The notes under the pieces: model-generated | Seen by the model: only the letters and a program-made list of their open reading frames with translations | What the model was told of the DNA's origin: nothing | Databases searched by the model: none | Shown here: piece by piece, positions 16,010 to 23,443 of the stretch | Numbering within the stretch: the first letter of the stretch is position 1 | Layout of the letters: each line of letters begins with the position of its first letter | From: CAYRFE01 sp964423645 [NCBI: uncultured bacterium] | Lineage (GTDB): Bacteria; Macinerneyibacteriota; Macinerneyibacteria; Macinerneyibacteriales | DNA: 25,558 nucleotides | Direction: 5' to 3' | NCBI GenBank assembly: GCA_964423645.1 | Contig: CAYRFE010000038.1 | Coordinates: 1-25,558, forward strand | Program-made: the position numbers and the translations under genes

Positions 16010-16720
16010 TTATTTTTCAAATATAAAAACACTGAATTGAGAATCTAGGGCATATCCGAGTTTTTCTGCTATACGCTTTGAACTTTCTTTTTCATCCCAG
16101 CACGTCCAGTCAGGTATAATATTATGTTCAACACAATATTTCGTTGCAACATATGCAAGACAAGTCCCCCATCCCTTTTGACGATATTCTTCATGAATAC
16201 TGATATCAATTTCTGCATGGCGGTTGTATATCAATGCAGAGCAAACACCCGCGTTTTGATGGTTATAGATCATCTCAATCGTTACACGCGAATCACCTGA
16301 TGTGATGTTATATGTAACCTCGGGAATATTTGACACGGTCGATCTCGAAAAAACCGAAAAATCCAACGTATACAATTTTCTGGGTATGGAAAAATTTTCA
16401 CGCCCACCAAATAGTATCGCGATGTTGTCTGCTAAGGTTTGGCAACTCACGATCACCTCCAGGACATCGACCTTTTTTTGCATGAAAAAATATTCGTTAC
16501 ATTCTTGTAAAAAAGTGACATCGTTGTCCAGTGAAATACAATAGCAAAAACCATCATCCGGTAAAATAACCGCATGTGTCGGCGTGACATCGGAATCGAC
16601 TAAAATTGTGCCGGGAATTATCCCTGTACACACCGCACCTGCATGCGCATAATGATACGGTAGATGCACTAATAATGGTTCGACACGATAGAATAAACTG
16701 CGTGGAATTTCAAATAACAT
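16010..16720 (-). CDS. GNAT-family acetyltransferase (PF12746-like)
   Basis: 236-residue cytosolic protein. The C-terminal third is a GNAT fold: strand AEIDISIHEEYRQKGWGTCLA holds the acetyl-CoA-binding Q/R-x-x-G-x-G/A-type loop (RQKGWGT), and the end reads WTCWDEKESSKRIAEKLGY, the usual 'cysteine/serine-helix then LGY' finish. The N-terminal 130 residues are the diverged half found in the GNAT_acetyltran (PF12746) group, as far as I can judge by eye. The acceptor substrate is unknown. The ribosome binding site (GGAG about 13 bases upstream) is weak. It stands alone between two intergenic stretches with inverted repeats and no co-directional close neighbour. Confidence 0.85.
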   Translation of the reverse strand: MLFEIPRSLFYRVEPLLVHLPYHYAHAGAVCTGIIPGTILVDSDVTPTHAVILPDDGFCYCISLDNDVTFLQECNEYFFMQKKVDVLEVIVSCQTLADNIAILFGGRENFSIPRKLYTLDFSVFSRSTVSNIPEVTYNITSGDSRVTIEMIYNHQNAGVCSALIYNRHAEIDISIHEEYRQKGWGTCLAYVATKYCVEHNIIPDWTCWDEKESSKRIAEKLGYALDSQFSVFIFEK

Positions 16721-17194
16721 AAAAATAGATACGCTCCATCAAAAATTTAGTTGCAACTCTATTCAAATATCGGGAACTTTTTTCATTCGCCGGTGTTTAC
16801 TCTATAGAAACCAACCAATCTCCTTTCAAAAGCCGGGTGCCTCCACCACACCACACACCAACCATCCGGCTTTCTTTCCCTTTTTCCTTTCAAAATCTTC
16901 CTTCGGATGATCGAGTCGTAGTACAAATAAATCAAGAACTTTGAGAAATTCAATTTCCCGATTATTGCGTTGTTTCATACAAAATAGTTCGGAGAAGAAG
17001 TCCCGATAGTGAAAAATTCCGGCTTGCAACAATCGAATTTCACAAAAGAGTACGTTCTTACGCCTCCCCTTTGGGAATAGACAAAATGAAAATTATGGTA
17101 TTTTTAAAGGTATCATATCGGTAAAAAGCTAAAACAAATCATTTAAAAAAAATGGGGGGTTCCCCCCCATCGTTTGCGCGATACCTACAAGAAG
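16721..17194. other. 474 bp intergenic stretch with one doubtful short open frame
   Basis: A 68-codon minus-strand frame (17032-16826) contains charged, protein-like sequence (FLKVLDLFVLRLDHPKEDFE) but has no ribosome binding site. Its 3' end lies inside an inverted repeat, AAAGCCGG/CCGGCTTT (16829-16836/16866-16873). It may be a gene remnant or chance. The stretch ends with the terminator of the TPR gene at 17145-17172. Confidence 0.45.
17145..17172 (-). terminator. Rho-independent terminator of the exported TPR gene
   Basis: On the minus strand ATGGGGGG and CCCCCCAT (17163-17170 against 17152-17159) form a tight 8-base stem with a 3-base loop, followed by a run of T. It lies 25 bases after the stop codon at 17195. 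Confidence 0.85.
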
Positions 17195-17986
17195 CTATGC
17201 ACTGAATTCATCAAACCATGAAAAAAACGTATATTCAAATCCATCAATAATCAATCTGCCGTCCGTATGTAACAACCCATGCAAAACAGTATTTGATTCC
17301 AAAATACTTTTATTTGAGTAAATATCCTCTATAGAACGTTTTCTAAGCATCGGTTTATCAAATTCAAAACGAATTTTGCTGTGATTGATCGAAAATTTTC
17401 CGGTATAAATATAGTTATCATTGCTTTCAAAATTTTCAAAGAATTCCGTACTGTGATACCACAACTTAAATGTGCCGTCAGGAAAAAATTTTAACCCTCC
17501 GATATAGGCAAGCACACCTTGTCCGTGGATATACCATGTCAATGAGGTCATAATAGTACGCACGTCAGAAGTTTTCGTAGTGGTAAGTCCGATGACGCGA
17601 TAATATTCGAACTCTTGGCGTAAAACTTCCAGGTCAGGATCCTTCTTAATTTTCTTAATGACTGACCTATTGATCGTTATTGCTTTTTTAAGATATTCGA
17701 ATGCTGTTGACTTATGTTCGTACCATTCAGGATAGTCTTTTTTCATCAATACACCGAGTGTACATGCATAATTATAATACGCAAGATCCAAAGCGGTATC
17801 TGCATTACATGCTTTTTCAAAAAATACCAATGCCTCTTCATATTTACCCTGTTTGTATAACTCATACCCTTGTGCATTTAATTGACGAGCACTCGTTTCT
17901 GGTTGTGAAAACAGCACCGACACATGCATGAATGTTGCAATGATACTCATGATACACATAATGCGAACTACTCGAAAAACTTCCAT
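17195..17986 (-). CDS. Exported TPR protein with a C-terminal beta domain
   Basis: 263 residues. AAGGAG precedes the ATG. A hydrophobic N-terminus (about residues 8-27, ending VLFSQ) is a probable signal peptide. Residues about 33-67 form a clear tetratricopeptide repeat (ARQLNAQGYELYKQGKYEEALVFFEKA in two parts), with a second, looser TPR at about 68-105. From about residue 130 the sequence turns beta-rich (GGLKFFPDGTFKLWYHS, YTGKFSINHSKIRFEF, HTDGRLIIDGFEYTFFSW), resembling the small 'lipocalin-like' or META-type domains that follow the state of an output. I do not recognise the exact family. It is probably periplasmic and binds a partner through the TPRs (inference). It is a single gene with its own terminator. 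Confidence 0.85.
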   Translation of the reverse strand: MEVFRVVRIMCIMSIIATFMHVSVLFSQPETSARQLNAQGYELYKQGKYEEALVFFEKACNADTALDLAYYNYACTLGVLMKKDYPEWYEHKSTAFEYLKKAITINRSVIKKIKKDPDLEVLRQEFEYYRVIGLTTTKTSDVRTIMTSLTWYIHGQGVLAYIGGLKFFPDGTFKLWYHSTEFFENFESNDNYIYTGKFSINHSKIRFEFDKPMLRKRSIEDIYSNKSILESNTVLHGLLHTDGRLIIDGFEYTFFSWFDEFSA

Positions 17987-18070
17987 ACAACAACTCCTTT
18001 TTTCAAACCTTATAAATTGATATTTTCATTTATTTAACACGCGGTCGGCTTACGTGAAAAAAATCGTATT

Positions 18071-18628
18071 TTAAAATAATAGTCCGATACCAATCGCCAA
18101 GGATTGTTCTTTCATATCTATATCAGTATCTTTTGATGCATTATTGAGCCCTTTGATATAACGAAAATCCACATAAAAACTTTCTGAAAAACTCACCTGT
18201 GCCCCAGCATGAATTGAAAAATAAAGCGGAGATAATTCCTTTTCAATATTTTCATTCAGCGGATTTTTCGCCGTTGCAAGTATATTCAGACACGGTCCTG
18301 CATACACACCAAAAAAAGCAACGGGAGCAAAGACAACTATTGCAGGCATTTTCACTGAATTGATCGTGTATTCCCCGATATCGGTTTTATAACCACCTAA
18401 TGAAAACATTGCTTCACATTCAATAAGTACATTATCCAGCGGATAAAATACAACGGTCATGCCTGCCATCACACCAGTTCTCGTTTCGTTATCACTGTTC
18501 GATACGCCACTGAATGTATAGTTTGAAATAAGCGCCATTGTTTTTATACCGACACGAACTTCGTTCATGCCATATGTTACCCCGCTCACGCTTATCAACA
18601 ACATCAAACTGAATACTATTTTTTTCAT
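18071..18628 (-). CDS. Outer-membrane beta-barrel protein
   Basis: 185 residues with a signal peptide (MKKIVFSLMLLISVSGVTYG, cleavage about residue 20). Alternating hydrophobic strands with glycine and aromatic girdles follow, and the C-terminus ends in phenylalanine (LAIGIGLLF), the usual barrel-assembly signal. Strands such as EVRVGIKTMALISNYTFSG, GVMAGMTVVFYPLD and ESFYVDFRYIKGL give about eight transmembrane strands, the size of an OmpX/OmpA-like small barrel. Function is not assignable. GGAGGA precedes the ATG, and a candidate promoter (TTGCAT, 17 bases, TAGTAT) lies upstream. The TPR gene follows 84 bases downstream on the same strand, and no terminator is evident between them, so the two may be cotranscribed. 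Confidence 0.85.
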   Translation of the reverse strand: MKKIVFSLMLLISVSGVTYGMNEVRVGIKTMALISNYTFSGVSNSDNETRTGVMAGMTVVFYPLDNVLIECEAMFSLGGYKTDIGEYTINSVKMPAIVVFAPVAFFGVYAGPCLNILATAKNPLNENIEKELSPLYFSIHAGAQVSFSESFYVDFRYIKGLNNASKDTDIDMKEQSLAIGIGLLF

Positions 18629-18649
18629 AAATAATTCCTCCGATAGGTG

Positions 18650-18678
18650 ATACTACCATTGAAGTATAGGCGATGCAA
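18650..18678 (-). promoter_or_regulatory. Promoter of the beta-barrel gene
   Basis: On the minus strand TTGCAT (18673-18678) and TAGTAT (18650-18655) are 17 bases apart, just upstream of the GGAGGA ribosome binding site. Confidence 0.5.
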
Positions 18679-18741
18679 GTTTTTTTTATATCCTCCGTGA
18701 GAAAACCCTTCTGAAAACCGAAATAGAATTAAGGTGAATCA

Positions 18742-18900
18742 TTAATTCACTTGCCGTTTTTTCTGCTCACGCAACAAGGCGGCGTGAAGATTTTCACGGT
18801 AACAGAATGTATCCATTTTGACATCGAGCCTACCATCCTCGAGAATTGAAGTGATCGGTAAAAACATGCGCTTGATTGAAAATACAATATCCCGAAGCAC
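18742..18900 (-). CDS. Possible 41-52 residue small gene or gene remnant
   Basis: On the minus strand a frame of 52 codons from GTG 18900 (or 41 from ATG 18867) reads as plausible protein: FLPITSILEDGRLDVKMDTF, then CYRENLHAALLREQKKRQVN. Its base composition resembles coding sequence more than the intergenic surroundings. There is no ribosome binding site before either start, and a stop codon closes the frame just upstream. The likeliest reading is the surviving 3' end of a gene displaced from in front of proS; a real small gene is possible. Confidence 0.35.
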   Translation of the reverse strand: MLRDIVFSIKRMFLPITSILEDGRLDVKMDTFCYRENLHAALLREQKKRQVN

Positions 18901-18917
18901 CTTTTATAAGAATTAAC

Positions 18918-18945
18918 TTGCGAATTTTTCAAATTTCGCTACTAT
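18918..18945 (+). promoter_or_regulatory. proS promoter
   Basis: TTGCGA (18918-18923) and TACTAT (18940-18945) are 16 bases apart. Transcription would start near 18952, leaving a short leader of about 25 bases. Confidence 0.5.
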
Positions 18946-18976
18946 CACCAGACAACAGAACAAAGGAGTGATGATA

Positions 18977-20704
18977 ATGCGCATGAGCCAATTGGCAGGC
19001 AGACGCCTGAAAGAAGATCCCAAAGACGCCCAGATGATCAGTCACAAATATTTGATCCGCGGCGGTTATATCCGCCAGCTGTCGACAGGAATATATTCTT
19101 TCCTCCCGATAGGTTATAAGATCAAACAAAAAGTAGAGCAAATCATTCGCGAAGAAATGAATATAGTCGACGGACAGGAAGTATTGATGCCGGTGGTACA
19201 TCCGGCTGAGCTGTGGCGCGAGACCGGCCGTTATGATGCGATCGGTTCCGAGTTGCTTCGTTTTTCGGATCGTAACGACAAAGAGCACGTGCTCGCCATG
19301 ACCCACGAGGAAGCTGCCGTGCAATGCATACGCAACGATGTGTCGTCGTATAAACAACTTCCCTTCATGATCTATCAGTTCCAGACGAAATTCAGGGACG
19401 AACCCCGTAGCCGCGGCGGCCTTATCCGCGTGCGCGAATTCACCATGAAAGACGCGTACTCCTTCCATGCAACACAGGGATGTTTGGAATCGTATTACAA
19501 CCGCGTATTCGACGCTTACATGAAAGTATTCAAACGCGCCGGCTTGAAAGAATACATTTCCGTTGAATCCGACACCGGTATCATGGGCGGCGGAAAAGCA
19601 CATGAGTTCATGTCTATCAACGACCTCGGCGAGGACACGCTCATCATCTGTCCGAAATGCGGCTACCGCGCAAACAAGGAAGTTGCCGAAGGTATCATCA
19701 CGCATTATCCCGAATCGCCGAAAGCGCTCGAGAAAGTGCCCACACCAAATACGACGACCATTGAAGAAGTGGCTGCCTTATTGAAAATGCCAACCTATAA
19801 AACTGCCAAAGCAGTGTTCTACAAGACCGCGGAGAATAAACTCGTATTTGCCGTCATCCGTGGCGACCTTGAGGTGAATGAAACTAAGTTGAAAAAAATA
19901 TTGAAATCCAAAGACCTTGCGTTTGCAAATGACGAGGACATCCGCGCTATCGGTGCAGTGCCCGGTTATGCATCGCCGTTGTCTATCGACAATACCAAAG
20001 CGCGCGTGCTGGTGGACGAATCCGTCGGCAAATCCAATAACCTTGTCTGCGGCGCAAACGAAAAGGATTTCCACTATCTGAACTTCAATCTGAGCGACCT
20101 AAAAAACGGCACCTATGAGCTCGTAAACATGGCCGCAGTTCGTGACGGAGACGGTTGTATTGAATGTAAGACAGCGCTTACCGTTAAAAAAGGTATCGAG
20201 ATCGGCAACATCTTCCAACTCGGCCTTAAATATTCCGAGCCGATGAACGCTACGTTCCTCGATGAAGAAGGCAAAAGCAAACCGATGATCATGGCTTCAT
20301 ACGGTATCGGCGTAGGACGCTTGATCGCCACCGTTATTGAAGACAATCACGACGATTACGGTCCCATCTGGCCGATGTCGGTAGCCCCGTTTGAAGTGCA
20401 GCTGTGCGGATTGAACATGAATAAAGAAAACACAAAAGAAAAAGCCGAGCAGCTCTATACCGACCTGAAAGCGGCAGGACTTGACGTGCTATTTGACGAC
20501 AGAGACGAACGCCCCGGTGTGCAGTTCAACGATGCCGACCTTATCGGCGTGCCCGTGCGCGTGATCATCTCCCCGAAAACCTTGGAATCAGGTTCGGTGG
20601 AGCTCAAGATCCGCGGTGTGAGAGATGCAGAGATCGTGCCTGCAAGTGAGATCGTTGCTAAAGTAAAAGCGCTTGTGGAATCGGAAAAAGCAAAATATCG
20701 CTGA
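18977..20704 (+). CDS. proS: Prolyl-tRNA synthetase, bacterial type with editing domain
   Basis: 575-residue class II aminoacyl-tRNA synthetase that charges tRNA-Pro. The catalytic core shows motif 2 (FRDEPRSRGGLIRVREF, Arg140 onward) and motif 3 (GIGVGRL, with Arg448). Between them, about residues 255-385, lies the YbaK-like insertion domain that hydrolyses mischarged Ala-tRNA, which defines the bacterial (long) type. The C-terminal anticodon-binding domain starts about residue 465 (PFEVQLCGLN). Cysteine pairs in IICPKCGY and CIECK flank the insertion. ATG 18977 is chosen over in-frame GTG 18968 and ATG 18971 because AAGGAG is then 8 bases away. The gene is visibly richer in GC than its neighbours: 38 of 60 bases at 19201-19260 are G or C. 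It is monocistronic with a good terminator. Confidence 0.97.
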   Translation: MRMSQLAGRRLKEDPKDAQMISHKYLIRGGYIRQLSTGIYSFLPIGYKIKQKVEQIIREEMNIVDGQEVLMPVVHPAELWRETGRYDAIGSELLRFSDRNDKEHVLAMTHEEAAVQCIRNDVSSYKQLPFMIYQFQTKFRDEPRSRGGLIRVREFTMKDAYSFHATQGCLESYYNRVFDAYMKVFKRAGLKEYISVESDTGIMGGGKAHEFMSINDLGEDTLIICPKCGYRANKEVAEGIITHYPESPKALEKVPTPNTTTIEEVAALLKMPTYKTAKAVFYKTAENKLVFAVIRGDLEVNETKLKKILKSKDLAFANDEDIRAIGAVPGYASPLSIDNTKARVLVDESVGKSNNLVCGANEKDFHYLNFNLSDLKNGTYELVNMAAVRDGDGCIECKTALTVKKGIEIGNIFQLGLKYSEPMNATFLDEEGKSKPMIMASYGIGVGRLIATVIEDNHDDYGPIWPMSVAPFEVQLCGLNMNKENTKEKAEQLYTDLKAAGLDVLFDDRDERPGVQFNDADLIGVPVRVIISPKTLESGSVELKIRGVRDAEIVPASEIVAKVKALVESEKAKYR

Positions 20705-20708
20705 ATAT

Positions 20709-20733
20709 AAGGGGCACGAAAGTGCCCCCTTTT
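20709..20733 (+). terminator. Rho-independent terminator of proS
   Basis: GGGGCAC (20711-20717), a GAAA tetraloop and GTGCCCC (20722-20728) are followed by CTTTT, 5 bases after the proS stop codon. Confidence 0.85.
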
Positions 20734-20884
20734 CGTTTAAAAACCCTGTTACATTGGTAAAATTACTACTTCAGATATCCGGTTTGAATTCGAACGTACG
20801 TGAGAAATGACTGTTCGATGTATAACCATCTTAATACGTAAAAAAACAAAGACTAACTAATTTGAGCAATGTTATACAAAAGAA

Positions 20885-21196
20885 CTACCGCGCGATCGCC
20901 ACACGGTATGGGAACAGCTCCGCCGTCATCACGCCTTGGGCAACGGCAGGATCTCCGTTCATGATCGCAAGCGCTTCCTCATCGGTCTCCGCTTCGAAGA
21001 TAACGATCCCGAATGTGCTGTCGTCGAGCCCGTCAGTCTTTCCGGCGAGGATCAGCTTGCCCTCTTCCTTCAAGCGAACCAATGCGTTGAAATGGTCGCT
21101 TACGATATCCTCTTCCTTTTTTGTCCAGTTTTCTTCTTTTCTCAATCGTTCAATCGGTCTTATTACGTATATATACTGCTTAGTTGCATTCTCCAT
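20885..21196 (-). CDS. YciI/YCII-domain protein
   Basis: 103-residue cytosolic protein of the YCII (YciI-like) fold, a ferredoxin-like dimer distantly related to muconolactone isomerase. Typical features are the N-terminal strand YIYVIRPIER, the SDHFNALVRLKEEGKLILAG helix-strand unit with its conserved His, and the DSTFGIVIFEAETDEEALAIM segment ending at the DPAV motif. The reaction is unknown for most members. The start at 21196 (MENATK) follows GGAGGA closely; an in-frame ATG 18 bases upstream is less likely. It lies 17 bases after the stop of the GNAT gene, so the two form an operon. The gene is GC-rich relative to most of the window. Confidence 0.9.
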   Translation of the reverse strand: MENATKQYIYVIRPIERLRKEENWTKKEEDIVSDHFNALVRLKEEGKLILAGKTDGLDDSTFGIVIFEAETDEEALAIMNGDPAVAQGVMTAELFPYRVAIAR

Positions 21197-21213
21197 ATTT
21201 CCTCCGTAACACA

Positions 21214-21684
21214 TCAGAGCGGTTTTGACATACGACGCATCACTTCAGAATATCCCCGATGTTCATAAAACGCTATGGCGTTGTCATTAAAATGCCATAC
21301 CATAAAATCTACAGATTGAGCACCCTTCTCACGGCTCCATGCCTCAGCCTGTTCCATAAGCGCTGCACCGACACCGCTTCTTTGCAATCGTGAAGAGACC
21401 GCAAGTGTATCCACAAAACCGACTTTTCGCGGTATCATTATCGGTACGTTCCCGGCAGTTTTGATTGAGATTTCCAAAAACCCTACAATATTCCCGTCAA
21501 TGTCTGCCACGAATAGTTCATCTGTATCGGCACCGAACTTTTCATAGTACGACACGGTTCGGAAAGGTTCATTTGATTTTTTGAAAAAATCCGGACGTGC
21601 CTCTCGATGCATTTCGTCTATTTCATCAAATATCACGTTTATTGCATCAATGTCGTTTATCTCGAACGGACGAACGGTGACCAT
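21214..21684 (-). CDS. GNAT-family N-acetyltransferase
   Basis: 156-residue acetyltransferase of the GNAT superfamily. MVTVRPFEINDIDAINVIFDEI is the usual first strand and helix. The acetyl-CoA site is VSSRLQRSGVGAALMEQAEAW, with R-x-x-G-V-G, and the end is NDNAIAFYEHRGYSEVMRRMSKPL with the conserved FYE-x-x-GY. The body resembles RimI/PhnO-like enzymes, but the acceptor cannot be named. AAGGAG lies 5-10 bases before the ATG and directly abuts the T-tract of a terminator. It is cotranscribed with the YCII gene downstream. How it is expressed past that terminator is unclear. Confidence 0.92.
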   Translation of the reverse strand: MVTVRPFEINDIDAINVIFDEIDEMHREARPDFFKKSNEPFRTVSYYEKFGADTDELFVADIDGNIVGFLEISIKTAGNVPIMIPRKVGFVDTLAVSSRLQRSGVGAALMEQAEAWSREKGAQSVDFMVWHFNDNAIAFYEHRGYSEVMRRMSKPL

Positions 21685-21695
21685 ATCGTCTCCTT

Positions 21696-21727
21696 GAAAA
21701 AACCCCGTTTTACAACGGGGCTAAAAA
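21696..21727 (-). terminator. Rho-independent terminator after mog
   Basis: On the minus strand CCCCGTT (21714-21720 in the reverse sense) pairs with AACGGGG (21703-21709), with a 4-base loop and a run of six T. The T-run directly precedes the AAGGAG ribosome binding site of the GNAT gene. Confidence 0.85.
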
Positions 21728-21734
21728 GATTGTA

Positions 21735-22241
21735 TTATTTTTGCGGTTCGTTGCCGCATTCGTTCTCGCGGCCGGTCAGTATGCCAAGTGCATGCGTAAG
21801 CACATGTTTTACGGAATGAAGGCTTTCGTGCACACCTTTCGGGCTTCCGGGAAGATTCAATATCATTGTCTTGTTTTTCACACCGGCGACCGCGCGTGAA
21901 AGAATCGAACGCGGTGTAGTTGCAGACGTTTTCATGCGAATATATTCGGGGATCCCAGGTAACTCTTTATCAATAAAATCTAGGGTTGCATCGGGTGTGA
22001 TATCACGCGGCCCGATACCGGTTCCGCCGGTAGTGAATATTATATCAATACCGAGATCTTCAACACACATATTGAACTGACGAAGAAGCAAATCTTTTTC
22101 ATCGGGAATGATGACATAGTGTGCAAGCTCATACCCAAGTTCGGCGATAACAATTTTAATTTCCTCATGACTTTTATCCACTCTCTCACCTTGTGACGCT
22201 TTGTCACTCATCGTAATAATAGCTGCTTTATAGCGATACAT
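21735..22241 (-). CDS. mog: Molybdenum cofactor biosynthesis protein, MogA/MoaB family
   Basis: 168-residue cytosolic protein of the MogA/MoaB family, which adenylates molybdopterin so that molybdate can be inserted. The signature TTGGTGIGPRDITPD lies at about 70-84, and NLPGSPKGV follows near 137-145; both form the MPT-binding pocket. Length is normal for a single-domain MogA/MoaB. The start at 22241 is used because GAGGAGGT precedes it closely; the in-frame upstream ATG at 22265 would put that site inside the gene. MogA and MoaB are hard to separate by eye. No other molybdenum-cofactor gene is nearby. It is divergent from the zinc transporter gene, with its own promoter and terminator. Confidence 0.92.
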   Translation of the reverse strand: MYRYKAAIITMSDKASQGERVDKSHEEIKIVIAELGYELAHYVIIPDEKDLLLRQFNMCVEDLGIDIIFTTGGTGIGPRDITPDATLDFIDKELPGIPEYIRMKTSATTPRSILSRAVAGVKNKTMILNLPGSPKGVHESLHSVKHVLTHALGILTGRENECGNEPQK

Positions 22242-22270
22242 AGTTACCTCCTCGTTATTCTTCACGTTTG

Positions 22271-22299
22271 ATACTACATGCAGGTGCCCTTTTCGTCAA
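22271..22299 (-). promoter_or_regulatory. mog promoter
   Basis: On the minus strand TTGACG (22294-22299) and TAGTAT (22271-22276) are 17 bases apart, about 30 bases upstream of the mog start. Confidence 0.6.
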
Positions 22300-22436
22300 G
22301 ACGAATAATGACATGCTCCGTTTGTTTGTCATCTTAATTAATATTACACAATGGTTTCTCAAACCGTTTGTTATCCGCAGTGCAACGGATATGTGCGATT
22401 GCGATTATCCTCGGTATGCATATGTTTTCTTTGTCG

Positions 22437-22465
22437 TTGACTTTACATCGCTCTCTCTGTATACT
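22437..22465 (+). promoter_or_regulatory. zupT promoter
   Basis: TTGACT (22437-22442) and TATACT (22460-22465) are 17 bases apart. The leader would be about 65 bases. I see no clear Zur-type palindrome around it. Confidence 0.65.
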
Positions 22466-22535
22466 TTCCTGAACCAGATTTTTATAGAAAGCTGAAGCAG
22501 TAGCAATAAAAGCTGCGTGAATACAGGGAGGGATT

Positions 22536-23345
22536 ATGGAATCCGGTAATGTTCTCTTTGCGCTTGCATTAACGTTATTTGCGGGCCTTGCAACAGGCAT
22601 CGGCAGTCTAATTGGATTCATGTCCAAGACATTCAATCCGAAATTTTTATCGGCAGCCTTAGGGTTCTCTGCCGGTGTGATGATATATGTCTCTACGATA
22701 GAGATTTTTCCAAAAGCAAAGGCATCTCTTGTCGCAGATTTTGGTGAAAAAACAGGGTACTCGATCACTGTACTTTCATTTTTTGCAGGCATCGCGATTA
22801 TTGCAATCATTGATAAATTGATCCCGTCATTCGAGAATCCTCATGAAATGAATTCCGTTTCCAAACTCGAAACCTCAGACGAAAAAGAAAAAAGAAAACT
22901 TATGCGTATGGGTCTCTTTTCTGCTTTAGCGATCGCAATCCACAATTTTCCTGAAGGACTCGCAACTTTTATGAGCGGAATCAGTGATCCAGCGTTAGGT
23001 ATAAGCGTCGCAGTCGCAATAGCGATTCACAATATTCCCGAGGGTCTTGCCGTATCAGCACCTATTTACTACGCAACTAAAAACCGCAAAAAAGCATTTT
23101 TGTTATCCTTTTTATCAGGTCTTTCAGAACCGATAGGAGCATTAATCGGCTATTTTTTACTCCGCTCTCTTTTTAACGGGACAACATTTGGTATCATATT
23201 TGCCAGTGTTGCCGGTATTATGGTCTATATTTCATTGGACGAACTACTCCCAACCGCAGAAGAGTTCGGAGAACATCATATCGCTATTTTCGGTTTGATC
23301 GGTGGCATGGCGGTTATGGCGGTAAGCTTATTGATGTTCATTTAA
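22536..23345 (+). CDS. zupT: ZIP-family zinc transporter ZupT
   Basis: 269-residue inner-membrane importer of Zn2+ and other divalent metals, ZIP family. Eight hydrophobic segments are visible. The two metal-site helices carry HNFPEGLATF (His136, Asn137, Glu140) and HNIPEGLAVS (His165, Asn166, Glu169), the standard ZupT binuclear site. The loop between helices 3 and 4 (about 98-125) is charged, with several glutamates and few histidines. GGGAGG precedes the ATG. Length matches ZupT of other bacteria. It is a single gene divergent from mog, and no metal-responsive operator was recognised. Confidence 0.95.
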   Translation: MESGNVLFALALTLFAGLATGIGSLIGFMSKTFNPKFLSAALGFSAGVMIYVSTIEIFPKAKASLVADFGEKTGYSITVLSFFAGIAIIAIIDKLIPSFENPHEMNSVSKLETSDEKEKRKLMRMGLFSALAIAIHNFPEGLATFMSGISDPALGISVAVAIAIHNIPEGLAVSAPIYYATKNRKKAFLLSFLSGLSEPIGALIGYFLLRSLFNGTTFGIIFASVAGIMVYISLDELLPTAEEFGEHHIAIFGLIGGMAVMAVSLLMFI

Positions 23346-23428
23346 TTGGATTGAGAAGAGTGTAATTCTTTCATTCATAATACTCTACGTCGTGTTTACT
23401 TTTTAGTGGATTATTTCCAGATATCGTT

Positions 23429-23434
23429 TATACT
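23429..23434 (+). promoter_or_regulatory. Candidate -10 box suggesting a leaderless mRNA
   Basis: TATACT lies 9 bases before the ATG of the histidine kinase gene, so transcription would begin at or just before the start codon. The -35 region is weak (TGGATT 16 bases upstream). No ribosome binding site precedes this ATG, unlike nearly all other genes here. Confidence 0.35.
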
Positions 23435-23443
23435 CAAACCGTT

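Noticed and set aside
18929-19705. 258-codon minus-strand open frame opposite proS
   Set aside because: It is an antisense shadow of proS, which has all ProRS motifs; the length reflects codon bias in proS, and there is no ribosome binding site.
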